A DNA stretch of 64,000 bases from Brumimicrobium aurantiacum (GTDB taxonomy: Bacteria > Bacteroidota > Bacteroidia > Flavobacteriales_D > Crocinitomicaceae). Both the position numbers and the translations under genes were made by a program. How positions within the stretch are numbered: the stretch's first letter is position 1; every line of letters begins with the position of its first letter. Shown here piece by piece: positions 1 to 8,689 of the stretch. Under the pieces are notes generated by a model that did no database searches, was not told where the DNA came from, and worked only from the letters and a program-made list of their open reading frames with translations. The stretch covers positions 124,001 through 188,000 of the forward strand of contig NZ_QURB01000007.1 in assembly GCF_003402975.1 (NCBI RefSeq), read 5' to 3'.

Positions 1-1128
1 CCATGGATCTGGCATCAATTGTTTGATACCTAGAGACATTTTACGCTCTTCGCGGTCTAAAGTTAAAACAACAGCTTCAACTTCATCTCCTACTTTAAGG
101 AAATCTTGTGCAGTTCTCAAGTGTTGAGACCAGCTCATTTCAGATACGTGAATTAATCCTTCAACACCTGGTGCGATTTCAACGAATGCTCCGTAATCAG
201 CAAGTACTACAACTTTACCTTTTACTTTATCACCTACGTTCATACCTTCATCCAATGCATCCCAAGGATGTGCTTGAAGTTGTTTCAATCCAAGTGCGAT
301 ACGTTTCTTATCGTCATCGAAGTCAAGGATTACAACGTTTAATTTTTGATCAAGCTCTACAATCTCCTCTGGGTGGTTTACACGTCCCCAAGAAAGATCT
401 GTAATGTGAACAAGACCGTCAACACCACCTAAGTCGATGAATACACCGTAAGAAGTAATGTTTTTAACTGTACCTTCAAGAACCTGTCCTTTTTCAAGAC
501 CAGAGATAATTTGTTTTTTCTGCTCTTCAAGCTCTGCTTCAATAAGCGCTTTGTGAGAAACAACAACGTTTCTAAATTCTTGGTTGATCTTAACAACACG
601 GAACTCCATGTCTTTACCTACGTACATGTCGTAGTCACGGATAGGCTTAACATCAATTTGAGATCCTGGCAAGAATGCCTCGATTCCAAATACGTCAACG
701 ATAAGTCCACCTTTTGTTCTACATTTAACGTGACCAGTGATAACTTCACCAGTTTTCAACACTTCGTTAACTCTATCCCAAGCGTGGTGCATACGTGCAG
801 TCTTGTGAGAAACAACAAGTTGACCATTACGGTCTTCTTGTGACTCAACAAAAACAACAACTTCATCACCTACTGCTAGGTCTGGGTTGTAACGAAATTC
901 GTTAATTGCAATAACTCCTTCTGATTTGTAACCAATGTTTACAACAACCTCACGGTCTGTAATTGCTACAACTTTTCCAAGAATTACTTCTTTCTCAGTA
1001 ATAGAAGTTAATGTTGCTTCATACGTATCTGCGTATTCAGCGTGTTGTGCTTGAGTATACCCTTCGTTTGCTAGTCCTTCCCAGTCAAAGTCAGCGTTAC
1101 CCTGTTCAATAATTTTGTTTTCAGCCAT
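1..1128 (-). CDS. rpsA: 30S ribosomal protein S1 (3' end beyond the window)
   Basis: I translated this gene from the minus strand; its ATG is at 1126-1128 and the reading frame runs out through the left edge, so 376 N-terminal residues are visible. Four S1 (OB-fold) RNA-binding domains can be seen, at about residues 50-110, 128-194, 216-283 and 301-369. The third and fourth carry the typical pattern SYGVFIDLGGVDGLVHI and DYGAFVEI...GVEGLIHVSEMSW. S1 binds mRNA on the small ribosomal subunit and helps start translation of structured or weak-SD messages. The remaining S1 domains must lie to the left. A strong phylum-type promoter and a roughly 100-nt leader with two inverted repeats precede it. 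Identity is certain; the total length is not visible. Confidence 0.97.
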   Translation of the reverse strand, partial: MAENKIIEQGNADFDWEGLANEGYTQAQHAEYADTYEATLTSITEKEVILGKVVAITDREVVVNIGYKSEGVIAINEFRYNPDLAVGDEVVVFVESQEDRNGQLVVSHKTARMHHAWDRVNEVLKTGEVITGHVKCRTKGGLIVDVFGIEAFLPGSQIDVKPIRDYDMYVGKDMEFRVVKINQEFRNVVVSHKALIEAELEEQKKQIISGLEKGQVLEGTVKNITSYGVFIDLGGVDGLVHITDLSWGRVNHPEEIVELDQKLNVVILDFDDDKKRIALGLKQLQAHPWDALDEGMNVGDKVKGKVVVLADYGAFVEIAPGVEGLIHVSEMSWSQHLRTAQDFLKVGDEVEAVVLTLDREERKMSLGIKQLMPDPW

Positions 1129-1147
1129 TTTGGCGTTTTTAATTGTA

Positions 1148-1173
1148 TTTCAAGCAATCTTATTAACTTGAAA
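1148..1173 (-). promoter_or_regulatory. Inverted repeat in the rpsA leader, proximal to the start codon
   Basis: TTTCAAG at 1148-1154 and CTTGAAA at 1167-1173 are perfect 7-bp arms around a 12-nt loop, ending about 20 nt upstream of the rpsA ATG on the minus strand. In the transcript this would form a hairpin just ahead of the ribosome-binding region. S1 is autogenously controlled in gammaproteobacteria; a similar role here is only inference. Confidence 0.4.
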
Positions 1174-1213
1174 GATGTTTATATTAAATCGTCGATATAA
1201 GATTAACGATATC

Positions 1214-1232
1214 CCAATTTGCTTTAAATTGG
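1214..1232 (-). promoter_or_regulatory. Inverted repeat at the predicted 5' end of the rpsA transcript
   Basis: CCAATTT at 1214-1220 and AAATTGG at 1226-1232 form a perfect 7-bp stem with a 5-nt loop. It sits directly after the predicted -7 element, so it would be the first structure of the rpsA leader or an operator at the start site. Function is unknown. Confidence 0.4.
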
Positions 1233-1236
1233 AGTG

Positions 1237-1268
1237 CAAAGATAAAGTATATTTAATTGAAAGACAAA
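1237..1268 (-). promoter_or_regulatory. Bacteroidota-type promoter of rpsA
   Basis: On the minus strand a -33 element TTTG (complement of 1265-1268) is followed after 20 nt by a -7 element TATCTTTG (complement of 1237-1244). This matches the TTTG / TAnnTTTG consensus of the phylum's housekeeping sigma factor. The predicted start near 1230 gives a leader of about 100 nt for rpsA. Confidence 0.65.
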
Positions 1269-1361
1269 ATGAAAAGGGGAAAAGTGTGATTTAATTTAGA
1301 TTTAATGGATTAAACCTTATCAATCACTTTTTTTATGGAATTAATTTCTAAATGTTAACGT

Positions 1362-1994
1362 TTAATAGTTAATCGTATAACTTGTAGTATCAAATGCTTC
1401 ATTGTAAACACTGTCTTCAGCATGAAGGGTCGTATTTCCATACGACCACCAGTAAAACTTCATATAACTCCCGCCACTATTAGGAACGTAAAAAGATGTA
1501 TCTACAACTCCATTAAAAAACTTATTTCCATTCGACCAACAGTTGTCACAATCATTTTTTCCTGATGCTTTTTGTAGTTTTAATTCATCTCCACCGTCAG
1601 AAGGTGAGTTGTTTTTAATGATGAATTTTGTCCATGACTTAGCGTCAATCGTTTTGTTGTACTCATTTGTATTCTCGGTTGATAAATCATCAAACGGAAT
1701 ATTTTGGGACACTTTAAAATAATTGTTCTTTTCAAATGTCATTACAACCTTTTCAAACTTATCTCTTTCTATCGAAGCTTCGTAATTTCCTGAAGCATCA
1801 GTTGTTGTAGATGCTGCCAATTTTTCAACACCATTTCCTAGGGAATAAGTGTATATTTTAACTTCAACATTGTCAAGATTTGAAGCATTTACAGAGGATT
1901 TAATATTCCCTGAAAATTCAAACCCAATTTCGTCTTTATTACATGATGTAAAGATGAGGAGGAGTAGGGAAATGATGTAAAATAGGTATTTCAT
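1362..1994 (-). CDS. Lipoprotein of unknown function with a CarboxypepD_reg-like N-terminal domain
   Basis: This is a 210-residue protein with an SPII signal peptide; the lipobox is LLIFTSC with Cys18 as the lipidated residue. Residues about 28-100 (NIKSSVNASNLDNVEVKIY...DASGNYEASIE) resemble the carboxypeptidase-regulatory-like beta-sandwich common in Bacteroidota envelope proteins. The C-terminal half is rich in Trp, Tyr, Ser and Asn and contains a DCDNCW motif, which I do not recognise. It is probably anchored in the outer membrane. Its own promoter lies only about 9 nt upstream of the start, so it is a monocistronic gene between rpsA and miaA. The lipoprotein call is firm; the function is not known. 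Confidence 0.75.
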   Translation of the reverse strand: MKYLFYIISLLLLIFTSCNKDEIGFEFSGNIKSSVNASNLDNVEVKIYTYSLGNGVEKLAASTTTDASGNYEASIERDKFEKVVMTFEKNNYFKVSQNIPFDDLSTENTNEYNKTIDAKSWTKFIIKNNSPSDGGDELKLQKASGKNDCDNCWSNGNKFFNGVVDTSFYVPNSGGSYMKFYWWSYGNTTLHAEDSVYNEAFDTTSYTINY

Positions 1995-2009
1995 GATTCA
2001 AATTTCTAC

Positions 2010-2040
2010 CAAATATAGAGAATTAATAGAAATTGTCAAA
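2010..2040 (-). promoter_or_regulatory. Bacteroidota-type promoter of the lipoprotein gene
   Basis: On the minus strand TTTG (complement of 2037-2040), a 19-nt spacer and TATATTTG (complement of 2010-2017) match the phylum consensus exactly. The predicted transcript start at about 2003 leaves a very short leader before the ATG at 1994. Confidence 0.65.
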
Positions 2041-2056
2041 AGTGAAGGGAGTTGGT

Positions 2057-2953
2057 TTACTGAATGGTTGAAATAATTGTTTGAACCATGTCTTCGGTAT
2101 GATTAGGTGTTAACCAAATAGCATTTTTTGTTTTTCGAAACCATGTCAATTGACGCTTGGCGTATCTTCTCGTGTTTTGCTTCACCAATTCAATTGCACG
2201 CTCATAAGAAATGTTGTCATTCAAATAATCGAATATTTCTTTGTAACCAACAGTGTTTAAAGATTGAAGTCCTTCATGCGCTTTGTTGTTTTTTACTTCT
2301 TCCATTAAACCCGCTTCAATCATCAAATCAACACGGTGATTAATTCTATCGTATAAAACATCTCTTGGATGGTTGATTACAAAATAATGTGTTTTGAAAC
2401 GTGGTTCTTTTACTTTTTGTTTACGAAGTTCAGAAAAAGGCTGTCCTGTGATTTCAAAAATCTCTAAAGCCCTGATTAATCTAACAGGATTTTTGATGTC
2501 TACTTCTTGAAAATAAACTGGGTCGACTTTCTTTACCTTATCCTGGAGGTATTCAATGCCATGTGTTTCTAATTTTTCATTCCAAAATTCACGCACTTTA
2601 GCATCGTGTGGTAATTGGTCAGTACCGTAAATTAAAGCATCGATAAACATTCCAGATCCTCCTACGACAATCAATTGTGAATGTTTTTCAAAAAGTGAAT
2701 TCACTAAAGCAAGTGCTTCTTTTTCGTATTGTCCGGCTGAAAGGGGATTGTGTATACTATGTGAATCAACAAAATAATGAGGAACTCCATCCATTTCATC
2801 ACGAGTTGGTTTGGCTGTTCCAATGGAAAGTTCTTTGTAAAATTGTCTGCTATCTGCTGAAATTACTGGACAATCTAACTTTTTTGCCAAAGCAACGGCA
2901 AGCGATGTTTTTCCGCTTGCCGTTGGTCCAGCTATAACAATTATTTCCTTCAA
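2057..2953 (-). CDS. miaA: tRNA dimethylallyltransferase
   Basis: MiaA transfers a dimethylallyl group to N6 of A37 in tRNAs that read UNN codons. The 298-residue length is normal for the family. The P-loop GPTASGKT is at residues 9-16, followed by the family motif SADSRQFYKELSIGTAKPT and later VGGSGMFIDAL. The C-terminal part contains NTVGYKEIFDYL and the arginine-rich RRYAKRQLTWFRK segment that binds tRNA. The frame begins at a TTG codon (2953) placed directly at the usual family start (MKEIIVIAGPTAS), with no in-frame ATG close by. It lies 33 nt downstream of the M13 peptidase gene and is probably its cotranscribed partner. Confidence 0.95.
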   Translation of the reverse strand: MKEIIVIAGPTASGKTSLAVALAKKLDCPVISADSRQFYKELSIGTAKPTRDEMDGVPHYFVDSHSIHNPLSAGQYEKEALALVNSLFEKHSQLIVVGGSGMFIDALIYGTDQLPHDAKVREFWNEKLETHGIEYLQDKVKKVDPVYFQEVDIKNPVRLIRALEIFEITGQPFSELRKQKVKEPRFKTHYFVINHPRDVLYDRINHRVDLMIEAGLMEEVKNNKAHEGLQSLNTVGYKEIFDYLNDNISYERAIELVKQNTRRYAKRQLTWFRKTKNAIWLTPNHTEDMVQTIISTIQ

Positions 2954-2986
2954 AATTCTGAATGTTATGCAAACAATAATTTGGGA

Positions 2987-5041
2987 TTACCAAATTTTAG
3001 AGATTTCTTCCTCACTTTTGCGCATTGGATCTCCTTCTTCAACATCAAAAGCTTTGAAGAATTCAGGAGAATTCATTAAAGGTCCATTAACTCTGTATTT
3101 ACCAGGACTATGTGGGTCTGTAGCCAAACGCTTTTTCAATTCAGCATCAGTATAATTGATTTTCCAGAGTTGAGCATAAGCAATGAAGAAACGTTGTGAT
3201 GGTGTAAACCCTTCTTTCTTTTCTCCACTTTTATATTCATCCGTTAATTTATAAGCGTGATAAGCCATTGTGATTCCACCTAAGTCAGCAATGTTTTCTC
3301 CCATTGTTAGATCTGGGTTTACACAGTGACCGTCTATAGGACAAAATCCGCTAAAAGTTTTTCCAAGACGCTCTGTTCTTTCCTCAAAATTTTCTCTGTC
3401 TTTTTCTGACCACCAATTTGTAAACGAACCGTCGGCAGCAAATTTACTCCCCATATCATCAAATCCGTGCGTAAACTCATGTCCAATCACCATTCCAATA
3501 CTTCCATAGTTTACAGCATCTTCGGCATTAATATCGAAAAATGGTGCTTGCATGATTCCAGCTGGAAATGCAATTTCATTTAACAATGGGTGGTAATACG
3601 CATTCACCATGTGAGCAGGCATTCCCCATTCTTTTTTGTCTACTGGCTCGCCTAATTTAGACATGTTTCTATAAAACGAGAATTTATTACAAGCATCGAT
3701 ATTTGCAATATAATTATCGTCTACAATTTTTAGTTCATCTAGCTTTTTCCACTCATCTGGGTAACCAAGTTTACGACCAATTGCTTGAAGTTTTTTCAAA
3801 GCTTCTTTTTTCGTTTCTTCAGTCATCCACTCTAAGTTGTTGATTCTTTCTTCGTAGACCGCAAGTAGGTTATCAACTAAATTATTGACCTTAATTTTAG
3901 CTTCTTCTGAAAAGTGACGTGCTACAAATTCCTTGGCTAAAGCAGTTTTAACAGGCATTCCAGTCATTTGATTGATAGCTCTCTCATTCATAGGTTTCAT
4001 TTCATTGATTCCTGAAAGCGCTGTACCGTAAAATTCAAAGTTAATAGCAACCATTTTTTCATCCATATAAGGTGCGTAATGATTAATGTATTGCCATGTC
4101 AGATATTTTTTAATGATTTTAAAGTCAGTGTCTTCTATGATAGAATTGATGATTTTGATGTGTTCTGGTTGACCTACAATGATTTCTTTTACAGTTGTAT
4201 TTCTTGCAAATCTAGCAAGGTATAGATCTAAATCAATAAATTTTGTAGATTCATTTACATCATTAATGTCTAATGGATTGTATGTGTTTTCAGGAACTCT
4301 TAATTCTGCAGGTCCCATCATACTTTTAGCAAGTTTTGTTTCAAACTTCATTACATCCTCAGCTGTCTTTGACGGATCTTCATAACCATAAACTTCAAAG
4401 GCCTTAATCATATAATTAAGATACATGTCTCTAATGAGTTCCTTAGACTCGTCAAAGTAGTAGTCTCTATTTGGTAAACCAATTCCACCTTGTGACAAAT
4501 TAAGTACATTTTTATCAACGTCCTTCAAATCTTGACCTACATATAGACTAACGAATGGATGCATTCCTTTTTCATTCATGAGGAATGTTGCCTTCGGTAA
4601 GTGAGAGTGATCTTTATATCTTTCAAGTTCTTTCTTGATTAACTCTTTCTTTTTTTGTGCATGATCATTTCTGCGATTCATGTCCTTCATTGCAGCATAA
4701 TAATCTCCAATAATTTGTAGGTCACTTCCTTCCTCTACAGAATCAGCTTGGGCTAAAGCGTCATTTAAAATGGCGGTAAGTTTTTCCTTGTTTCTTTTAT
4801 CAAGTTCATTAAAACTACCCCAGCGAGATTCTGACGCAGGAACAGGATTGTTTGCTATCCACGTCCCATTTGCAAATTGGAAAAAATCATCTTTTGGAGA
4901 AGTTGATTTATCAATATAGCTTGTTTGAATGGTGTATTTTTCTCCAGGTTTAATATCTGTGGTATCTTTTTTTGAGGTACCACAAGCGGCTAGAACTGAT
5001 GCTCCAGCTGCAATAATCAATGTTTTATTCAGTATTTTCAT
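2987..5041 (-). CDS. M13 family zinc metallopeptidase (neprilysin/PepO-like) lipoprotein
   Basis: This 684-residue endopeptidase has an SPII signal peptide ending in VLAAC (Cys20), so it is probably held in the periplasm or outer membrane. The M13 N-terminal domain begins at about residue 45 (SPKDDFFQFANGTWI). The zinc site is HEFTH at about residue 521, followed by ENIADLGG near residue 580, which supplies the third ligand. VNAYYHPLLNEIAFPAGI is the expected substrate-binding stretch just before. Family members cleave peptides at hydrophobic P1' residues. It sits 13 nt downstream of elaA and 33 nt upstream of miaA. All key residues are present, so it should be active. Confidence 0.93.
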   Translation of the reverse strand: MKILNKTLIIAAGASVLAACGTSKKDTTDIKPGEKYTIQTSYIDKSTSPKDDFFQFANGTWIANNPVPASESRWGSFNELDKRNKEKLTAILNDALAQADSVEEGSDLQIIGDYYAAMKDMNRRNDHAQKKKELIKKELERYKDHSHLPKATFLMNEKGMHPFVSLYVGQDLKDVDKNVLNLSQGGIGLPNRDYYFDESKELIRDMYLNYMIKAFEVYGYEDPSKTAEDVMKFETKLAKSMMGPAELRVPENTYNPLDINDVNESTKFIDLDLYLARFARNTTVKEIIVGQPEHIKIINSIIEDTDFKIIKKYLTWQYINHYAPYMDEKMVAINFEFYGTALSGINEMKPMNERAINQMTGMPVKTALAKEFVARHFSEEAKIKVNNLVDNLLAVYEERINNLEWMTEETKKEALKKLQAIGRKLGYPDEWKKLDELKIVDDNYIANIDACNKFSFYRNMSKLGEPVDKKEWGMPAHMVNAYYHPLLNEIAFPAGIMQAPFFDINAEDAVNYGSIGMVIGHEFTHGFDDMGSKFAADGSFTNWWSEKDRENFEERTERLGKTFSGFCPIDGHCVNPDLTMGENIADLGGITMAYHAYKLTDEYKSGEKKEGFTPSQRFFIAYAQLWKINYTDAELKKRLATDPHSPGKYRVNGPLMNSPEFFKAFDVEEGDPMRKSEEEISKIW

Positions 5042-5054
5042 AATTTATTAAATT

Positions 5055-5507
5055 TTATTTTGGAATAAATCGCATTTCAACATGCGGAATTCCATCTTCT
5101 AAATATTCTTTTCCAGTAGAAACAAATTGGTGATGATTGTAATATTTTTCTAAATGCTTCTGAGCCGATAAAACAATAGGGGAAGGGCCGAACTTTATTT
5201 TACAGAACGAAAGTGCTTCCTTCATCATTTGATGACCGCAGCCATTTCCTCTTACCGTTTCATCTAAAACCACTCTTCCAATACTTACTTCATCGTAGGA
5301 AATGCCTTTTGGTAAAATTCTTAGTGTACCAACAATTTTTCCGCTAGAATCTCTACCAATAAGATGAAAAGAACATTTGTCTTTTCCATCCACTTCTTGA
5401 TATGGACAGTTTTGCTCTACCACAAAAACTTTAATCCTTAAAGCCAGCAAGTCATGGAACTCATCTATGGTTAATTCGGAAAAAGGAAGACATTCCCAAT
5501 TGATCAT
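5055..5507 (-). CDS. elaA: ElaA-type GNAT N-acetyltransferase
   Basis: The protein has 150 residues, the usual size of ElaA. Its opening LTIDEFHDLLALRIKVFVVEQNCPYQEVDGKD is the ElaA hallmark, followed by the GNAT acetyl-CoA-binding motif SIGRVVLDETVRGNGCGHQMM, where the R/Q-x-x-G-x-G/A loop reads RGNGCG. GNAT enzymes transfer an acetyl group from acetyl-CoA to an amine; the natural substrate of ElaA is not established. It lies 10 nt after the carboxyltransferase gene and 13 nt before the M13 peptidase gene, so it is likely part of one transcript. Confidence 0.87.
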   Translation of the reverse strand: MINWECLPFSELTIDEFHDLLALRIKVFVVEQNCPYQEVDGKDKCSFHLIGRDSSGKIVGTLRILPKGISYDEVSIGRVVLDETVRGNGCGHQMMKEALSFCKIKFGPSPIVLSAQKHLEKYYNHHQFVSTGKEYLEDGIPHVEMRFIPK

Positions 5508-5517
5508 TTTAAGCTTT

Positions 5518-7161
5518 TTACGTTTGAATTACTCCAACATTATATGGTTTCTCTGCTGGTTTTAAATTTGCAGCTTCGATTCCTAAAGCAATAACATTTC
5601 TTGTTTCCGCAGGGTCAATAATAGCGTCAACCCAAATTCTTGAGGCAGCGTAGTATGGACTAATTTGCTCGTCGTAACGATTTTTAATTTTGTCATACAT
5701 TTCTTTTTCCTTCTTTTCAGTGATTTTTTCACCTTTTGCTTTTAAAGAAGCTACTTCAATTTGCATTAATGTTTTCGCTGCTGATGCTCCACTCATTACA
5801 GCCAATTCTGCAGTTGGCCAAGCCAACATTAATCTTGGGTCATAAGCTTTCCCACACATCGCATAGTTTCCAGCTCCGTATGAATTCCCCAAAACAACGG
5901 TAAATTTAGGTACAACCGAATTGGCCATTGCGCTCACCATTTTAGCACCATCTTTTATGATTCCTCCGTGTTCACTTTTTGAACCAACCATAAACCCTGA
6001 AACGTCTTGTAAGAATACCAATGGAATGTTCTTCTGGTTACAATTCATAATGAAACGGGCTGCTTTATCTGCAGAGTCAGAATAAATAACTCCACCAAAT
6101 TGCATTTCTCCTTTCCCGTTTTTAGAAATCAAACGTTGATTAGCCACAATACCTACGCTCCAACCATCAATTCGTGCATAGGCAGTAACGATTGTTTGAC
6201 CATAGTCCTCTTTGTATTCAGTATATTTTGAATCATCAACGATGCACTCAATAATATTTCTTACATCGTAAGGTTTTGTTCTATCTTTTGGTAGAATACC
6301 GTAGATATCGTTAAGATTTTTCTTTGGAAGAGTAGCTTCTTTTCTGTCAAATCCAGCAGATTCAGGTGCACCAATTTGATCCATTAATTCACGAATCGTT
6401 TTTAAACACTCTTCGTCGTTTTCTGATTTGTAATCACAAACTCCTGAAATTTCAGTATGCGTTGTTGCTCCACCTAAAGTTTCATTGTCGATACTTTCTC
6501 CAATAGCAGCTTTTACAAGGTAAGACCCTGCTAAGAAAATTGTTCCTGTTTTGTTGACAATTAAACTTTCATCAGACATAATTGGAAGATAAGCTCCACC
6601 AGCAACACAACTTCCCATAACAGCAGCAATTTGGGTAATTCCCATTGAACTCATTACAGCGTTATTTCTGAAAATACGACCGAAATGTTCTTTGTCTGGG
6701 AAAATCTCATCTTGCATTGGTAAATAAACCCCAGCTGAATCCACAAGGTAAATAATAGGAAGGTTGTTTTCCATCGCTATTTCTTGTGCTCTTAAGTTTT
6801 TCTTTCCTGTAATTGGAAACCAAGCTCCAGCTTTTACGGTAGCGTCATTGGCTACAACGATACATTGTTTGCCCGAAACATAACCAATTTTAATGACTAC
6901 ACCTCCTGATGGGCATCCACCGTGTTCTTCATACATTCCTTTTCCAGCAAATGCTGCTACTTCAAAACTATAAGTGTCTTTGTCTAAAAGTAAGTCAATA
7001 CGCTCACGTGCAGTTAACTTTCCTTTTTTATGATGTTTTTCTATTTTAGCTTTTCCTCCACCTTCGTAAATTTTATTCAATTCACGTTCAAGGTTTGAGA
7101 TCTTAAGACGCATTGCATCTTCATTTTTATTAAAATCTAGTTCTTCTTTTGAAATTGCCAT
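5518..7161 (-). CDS. Acyl-CoA carboxylase, carboxyltransferase (beta) subunit, MCCB-like
   Basis: This 547-residue protein is the carboxyltransferase half of a biotin-dependent acyl-CoA carboxylase. It has the two crotonase-like halves: an N-terminal one with GKLTARERIDLLLD, LVDSAGVYLP and MGSCVAGGAYLP, and a C-terminal one with LQDVSGFMVG and GNSYGAGNYAMCGKAYDPR. The segment DEIFPDKEHFGRIFRNNAVMSSMGI is closest in style to methylcrotonoyl-CoA carboxylase beta (leucine breakdown), though propionyl-CoA carboxylase cannot be excluded. No biotin carboxylase or biotin carrier gene is in the window, so the partner must be encoded elsewhere. It heads the elaA / M13 / miaA run and is preceded by a 180-nt gap. 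Confidence 0.9.
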   Translation of the reverse strand: MAISKEELDFNKNEDAMRLKISNLERELNKIYEGGGKAKIEKHHKKGKLTARERIDLLLDKDTYSFEVAAFAGKGMYEEHGGCPSGGVVIKIGYVSGKQCIVVANDATVKAGAWFPITGKKNLRAQEIAMENNLPIIYLVDSAGVYLPMQDEIFPDKEHFGRIFRNNAVMSSMGITQIAAVMGSCVAGGAYLPIMSDESLIVNKTGTIFLAGSYLVKAAIGESIDNETLGGATTHTEISGVCDYKSENDEECLKTIRELMDQIGAPESAGFDRKEATLPKKNLNDIYGILPKDRTKPYDVRNIIECIVDDSKYTEYKEDYGQTIVTAYARIDGWSVGIVANQRLISKNGKGEMQFGGVIYSDSADKAARFIMNCNQKNIPLVFLQDVSGFMVGSKSEHGGIIKDGAKMVSAMANSVVPKFTVVLGNSYGAGNYAMCGKAYDPRLMLAWPTAELAVMSGASAAKTLMQIEVASLKAKGEKITEKKEKEMYDKIKNRYDEQISPYYAASRIWVDAIIDPAETRNVIALGIEAANLKPAEKPYNVGVIQT

Positions 7162-7341
7162 ATATTGAAATTATTGTGGGTTAAAAATAGTTAGATTAGA
7201 TGATTTAGATGAATTTTTGAAGGAAAAATTCAATTTTGAATCGGTTCTAAACAAAAAAAATGTAGCTACCGAGAAATTCTATCTAATGGTCTTACAATTT
7301 TTATAAAATTCGTAATTCTTAATTATTCCATTCGTAATTAT

Positions 7342-7806
7342 CTATCTAACCAATCCAATTAAAATTTCATCATAAGTGCTGTAGAAGCGATCAAAACTAC
7401 GTAATAATGGAATGAAGAAATTAAAAATCTTCTGTTGATCTTCTTTAACAAACATGTTGACGTCTTCTAAGGTCCAAGAAATTCTTGAAATCTCTTGACC
7501 AGCCATGTTCTCTGCAGATTCCTCCCATGTTCCAGGAGTAGACATTTCTTCTTCCATCACTTTTTTTAGTTCTGTCAGTTGTTCCCAAATTATGGCGCGA
7601 ACATCTGCATCTTTGGTTTGGACATCTATAGAGAATCTCGCTATTTTTGTATCGGCATGTAAACGAACATAGAGTTGTTTAATTCTGGTAGGGTAATTCA
7701 CCCAATTGATTCGTTTACCATTTACACCTTTATTAACTCCCGCTTGTTCTTTGAACCTTGTCCAGAACGCGGTTTTTATTGCTTTTTCTTCTTCTTTTGA
7801 AAACAT
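7342..7806 (-). CDS. DUF4268 domain protein
   Basis: The 154-residue protein matches my memory of the DUF4268 family of Bacteroidota: an opening FSKEEEKAIKTAFWTRFKEQ, a central strand-rich NYPTRIKQLYVRLHADTK...FSIDVQTKD, and a C-terminal WTLEDVNMFVKEDQQKIFNFFIPLLRSFDRFY. It has no signal peptide or membrane segment and should be cytoplasmic. No biochemical role is known to me. It begins 3 nt after the stop of the Lys/Glu-rich gene, so the two are cotranscribed. The family call is from memory. Confidence 0.7.
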   Translation of the reverse strand: MFSKEEEKAIKTAFWTRFKEQAGVNKGVNGKRINWVNYPTRIKQLYVRLHADTKIARFSIDVQTKDADVRAIIWEQLTELKKVMEEEMSTPGTWEESAENMAGQEISRISWTLEDVNMFVKEDQQKIFNFFIPLLRSFDRFYSTYDEILIGLVR

Positions 7807-7809
7807 GTA

Positions 7810-8634
7810 TTAATGATTGAGCCAATAAATAAATTTCCCCCATAAAGTTGTTGGTTTCTTTGCTTGAATACGCTTTTTCTTTTGGGCTGTATTATTTGAT
7901 TTTTTGCTCTTTTTTTGTTTTGATTTTTTAGATGCTTTAACAGCGGAGTTTTCTTTCATTTTCGCCTCGTAATTGGCCTTTTTCTTGGCTTTGGCAATAC
8001 GCTTTTTCTCCTCGAGTTCAGCTTGACATTTCTTTTCTTCTATCGCACGTTTCTCTTCGTATGTTAAAGTATTCTTGTTCTTTCTTTGTTTCTTTTTATT
8101 CGGTTTTTTCTTCGCTGCAGGTCTTGTTTTTGAAACCATTGGTTCTTGTTCACTTGACTCAGTTTCTTCCGTTGTGGTTTCTACTTCTTTGTCGCTTTTA
8201 ACTTCTGGTAAATCAATTTTACCAACGACTTTTATTCCTTTAACCTCTACTTTTGGCGCTTTAATTACACCGTCTTCAATATTTAACGCTTCAATTTCTT
8301 CCTCATTTTCATGTTTAGAAACATCTTCTTTTTCAACCTCAATTTCAACAGTTTCTTCTTCTAAAGCCTCTTCGGATTTTACCTCTTCCTTCTTTTCGGT
8401 CTCTGGTGCTTTAATTTCAGATGCTTTAGCGCTTTCTTTTTCCTCTTCCTTTGATTCTTCTATTACCACTGGAGCCTCTTTCTCAGAAAACTGCTCAATT
8501 ATTTTACTTACAAATTCATCAGGAATTTTTGTATTTGGAGCATTTTCAATTTGCGTTTCAAATTGTTGTTCAATAAAAGCGACAACTTCAGAAGATTTAA
8601 TCTTTAGTTTTCTAGAAATTTGAGCGAGTCTCAT
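7810..8634 (-). CDS. Lys/Glu-rich protein with an IF-2 N-terminal-like start
   Basis: The first ~50 residues (RLAQISRKLKIKSSEVVAFIEQQ...IPDEFVSKIIEQF) look like the small helical IF2_N module found at the start of translation initiation factor IF-2. The middle (about residues 50-165) is highly acidic, rich in Glu and Val. The C-terminal ~100 residues are strongly basic and include an Ala/Lys/Glu-rich stretch likely to be one long helix (EEKRAIEEKKCQAELEEKKRI), ending in WGKFIYWL. No GTPase domain is present, so it is not IF-2 itself. The charge pattern suggests a nucleic-acid- or ribosome-associated protein; that is inference. It is the first gene of a pair with the DUF4268 gene. Confidence 0.7.
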   Translation of the reverse strand: MRLAQISRKLKIKSSEVVAFIEQQFETQIENAPNTKIPDEFVSKIIEQFSEKEAPVVIEESKEEEKESAKASEIKAPETEKKEEVKSEEALEEETVEIEVEKEDVSKHENEEEIEALNIEDGVIKAPKVEVKGIKVVGKIDLPEVKSDKEVETTTEETESSEQEPMVSKTRPAAKKKPNKKKQRKNKNTLTYEEKRAIEEKKCQAELEEKKRIAKAKKKANYEAKMKENSAVKASKKSKQKKSKKSNNTAQKKKRIQAKKPTTLWGKFIYWLNH

Positions 8635-8650
8635 ATTGTGTTATTTTGGA

Positions 8651-8658
8651 CAAAGATA
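8651..8658 (-). promoter_or_regulatory. Probable -7 promoter element for the Lys/Glu-rich gene
   Basis: The complement of this site reads TATCTTTG, identical to the rpsA -7 element. The predicted start near 8645 gives a leader of about 10 nt. No clear -33 TTTG is found at the right distance, so confidence is limited. Confidence 0.4.
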
Positions 8659-8689
8659 CATTTTAGAATGAAAAGAGTGTAGGTTAATT

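Noticed and set aside
108-843. Two plus-strand open frames of 98 and 110 codons opposite the start of the window
   Set aside because: They lie antisense to a clear ribosomal protein S1 gene, have no start context and encode low-quality sequence.
8075-8623. A 182-codon plus-strand open frame rich in Ser and Phe
   Set aside because: It is the complement of the Lys/Glu-rich coding region; Ser/Phe richness is the expected shadow of GAA/AAA codons, so it is not a gene.
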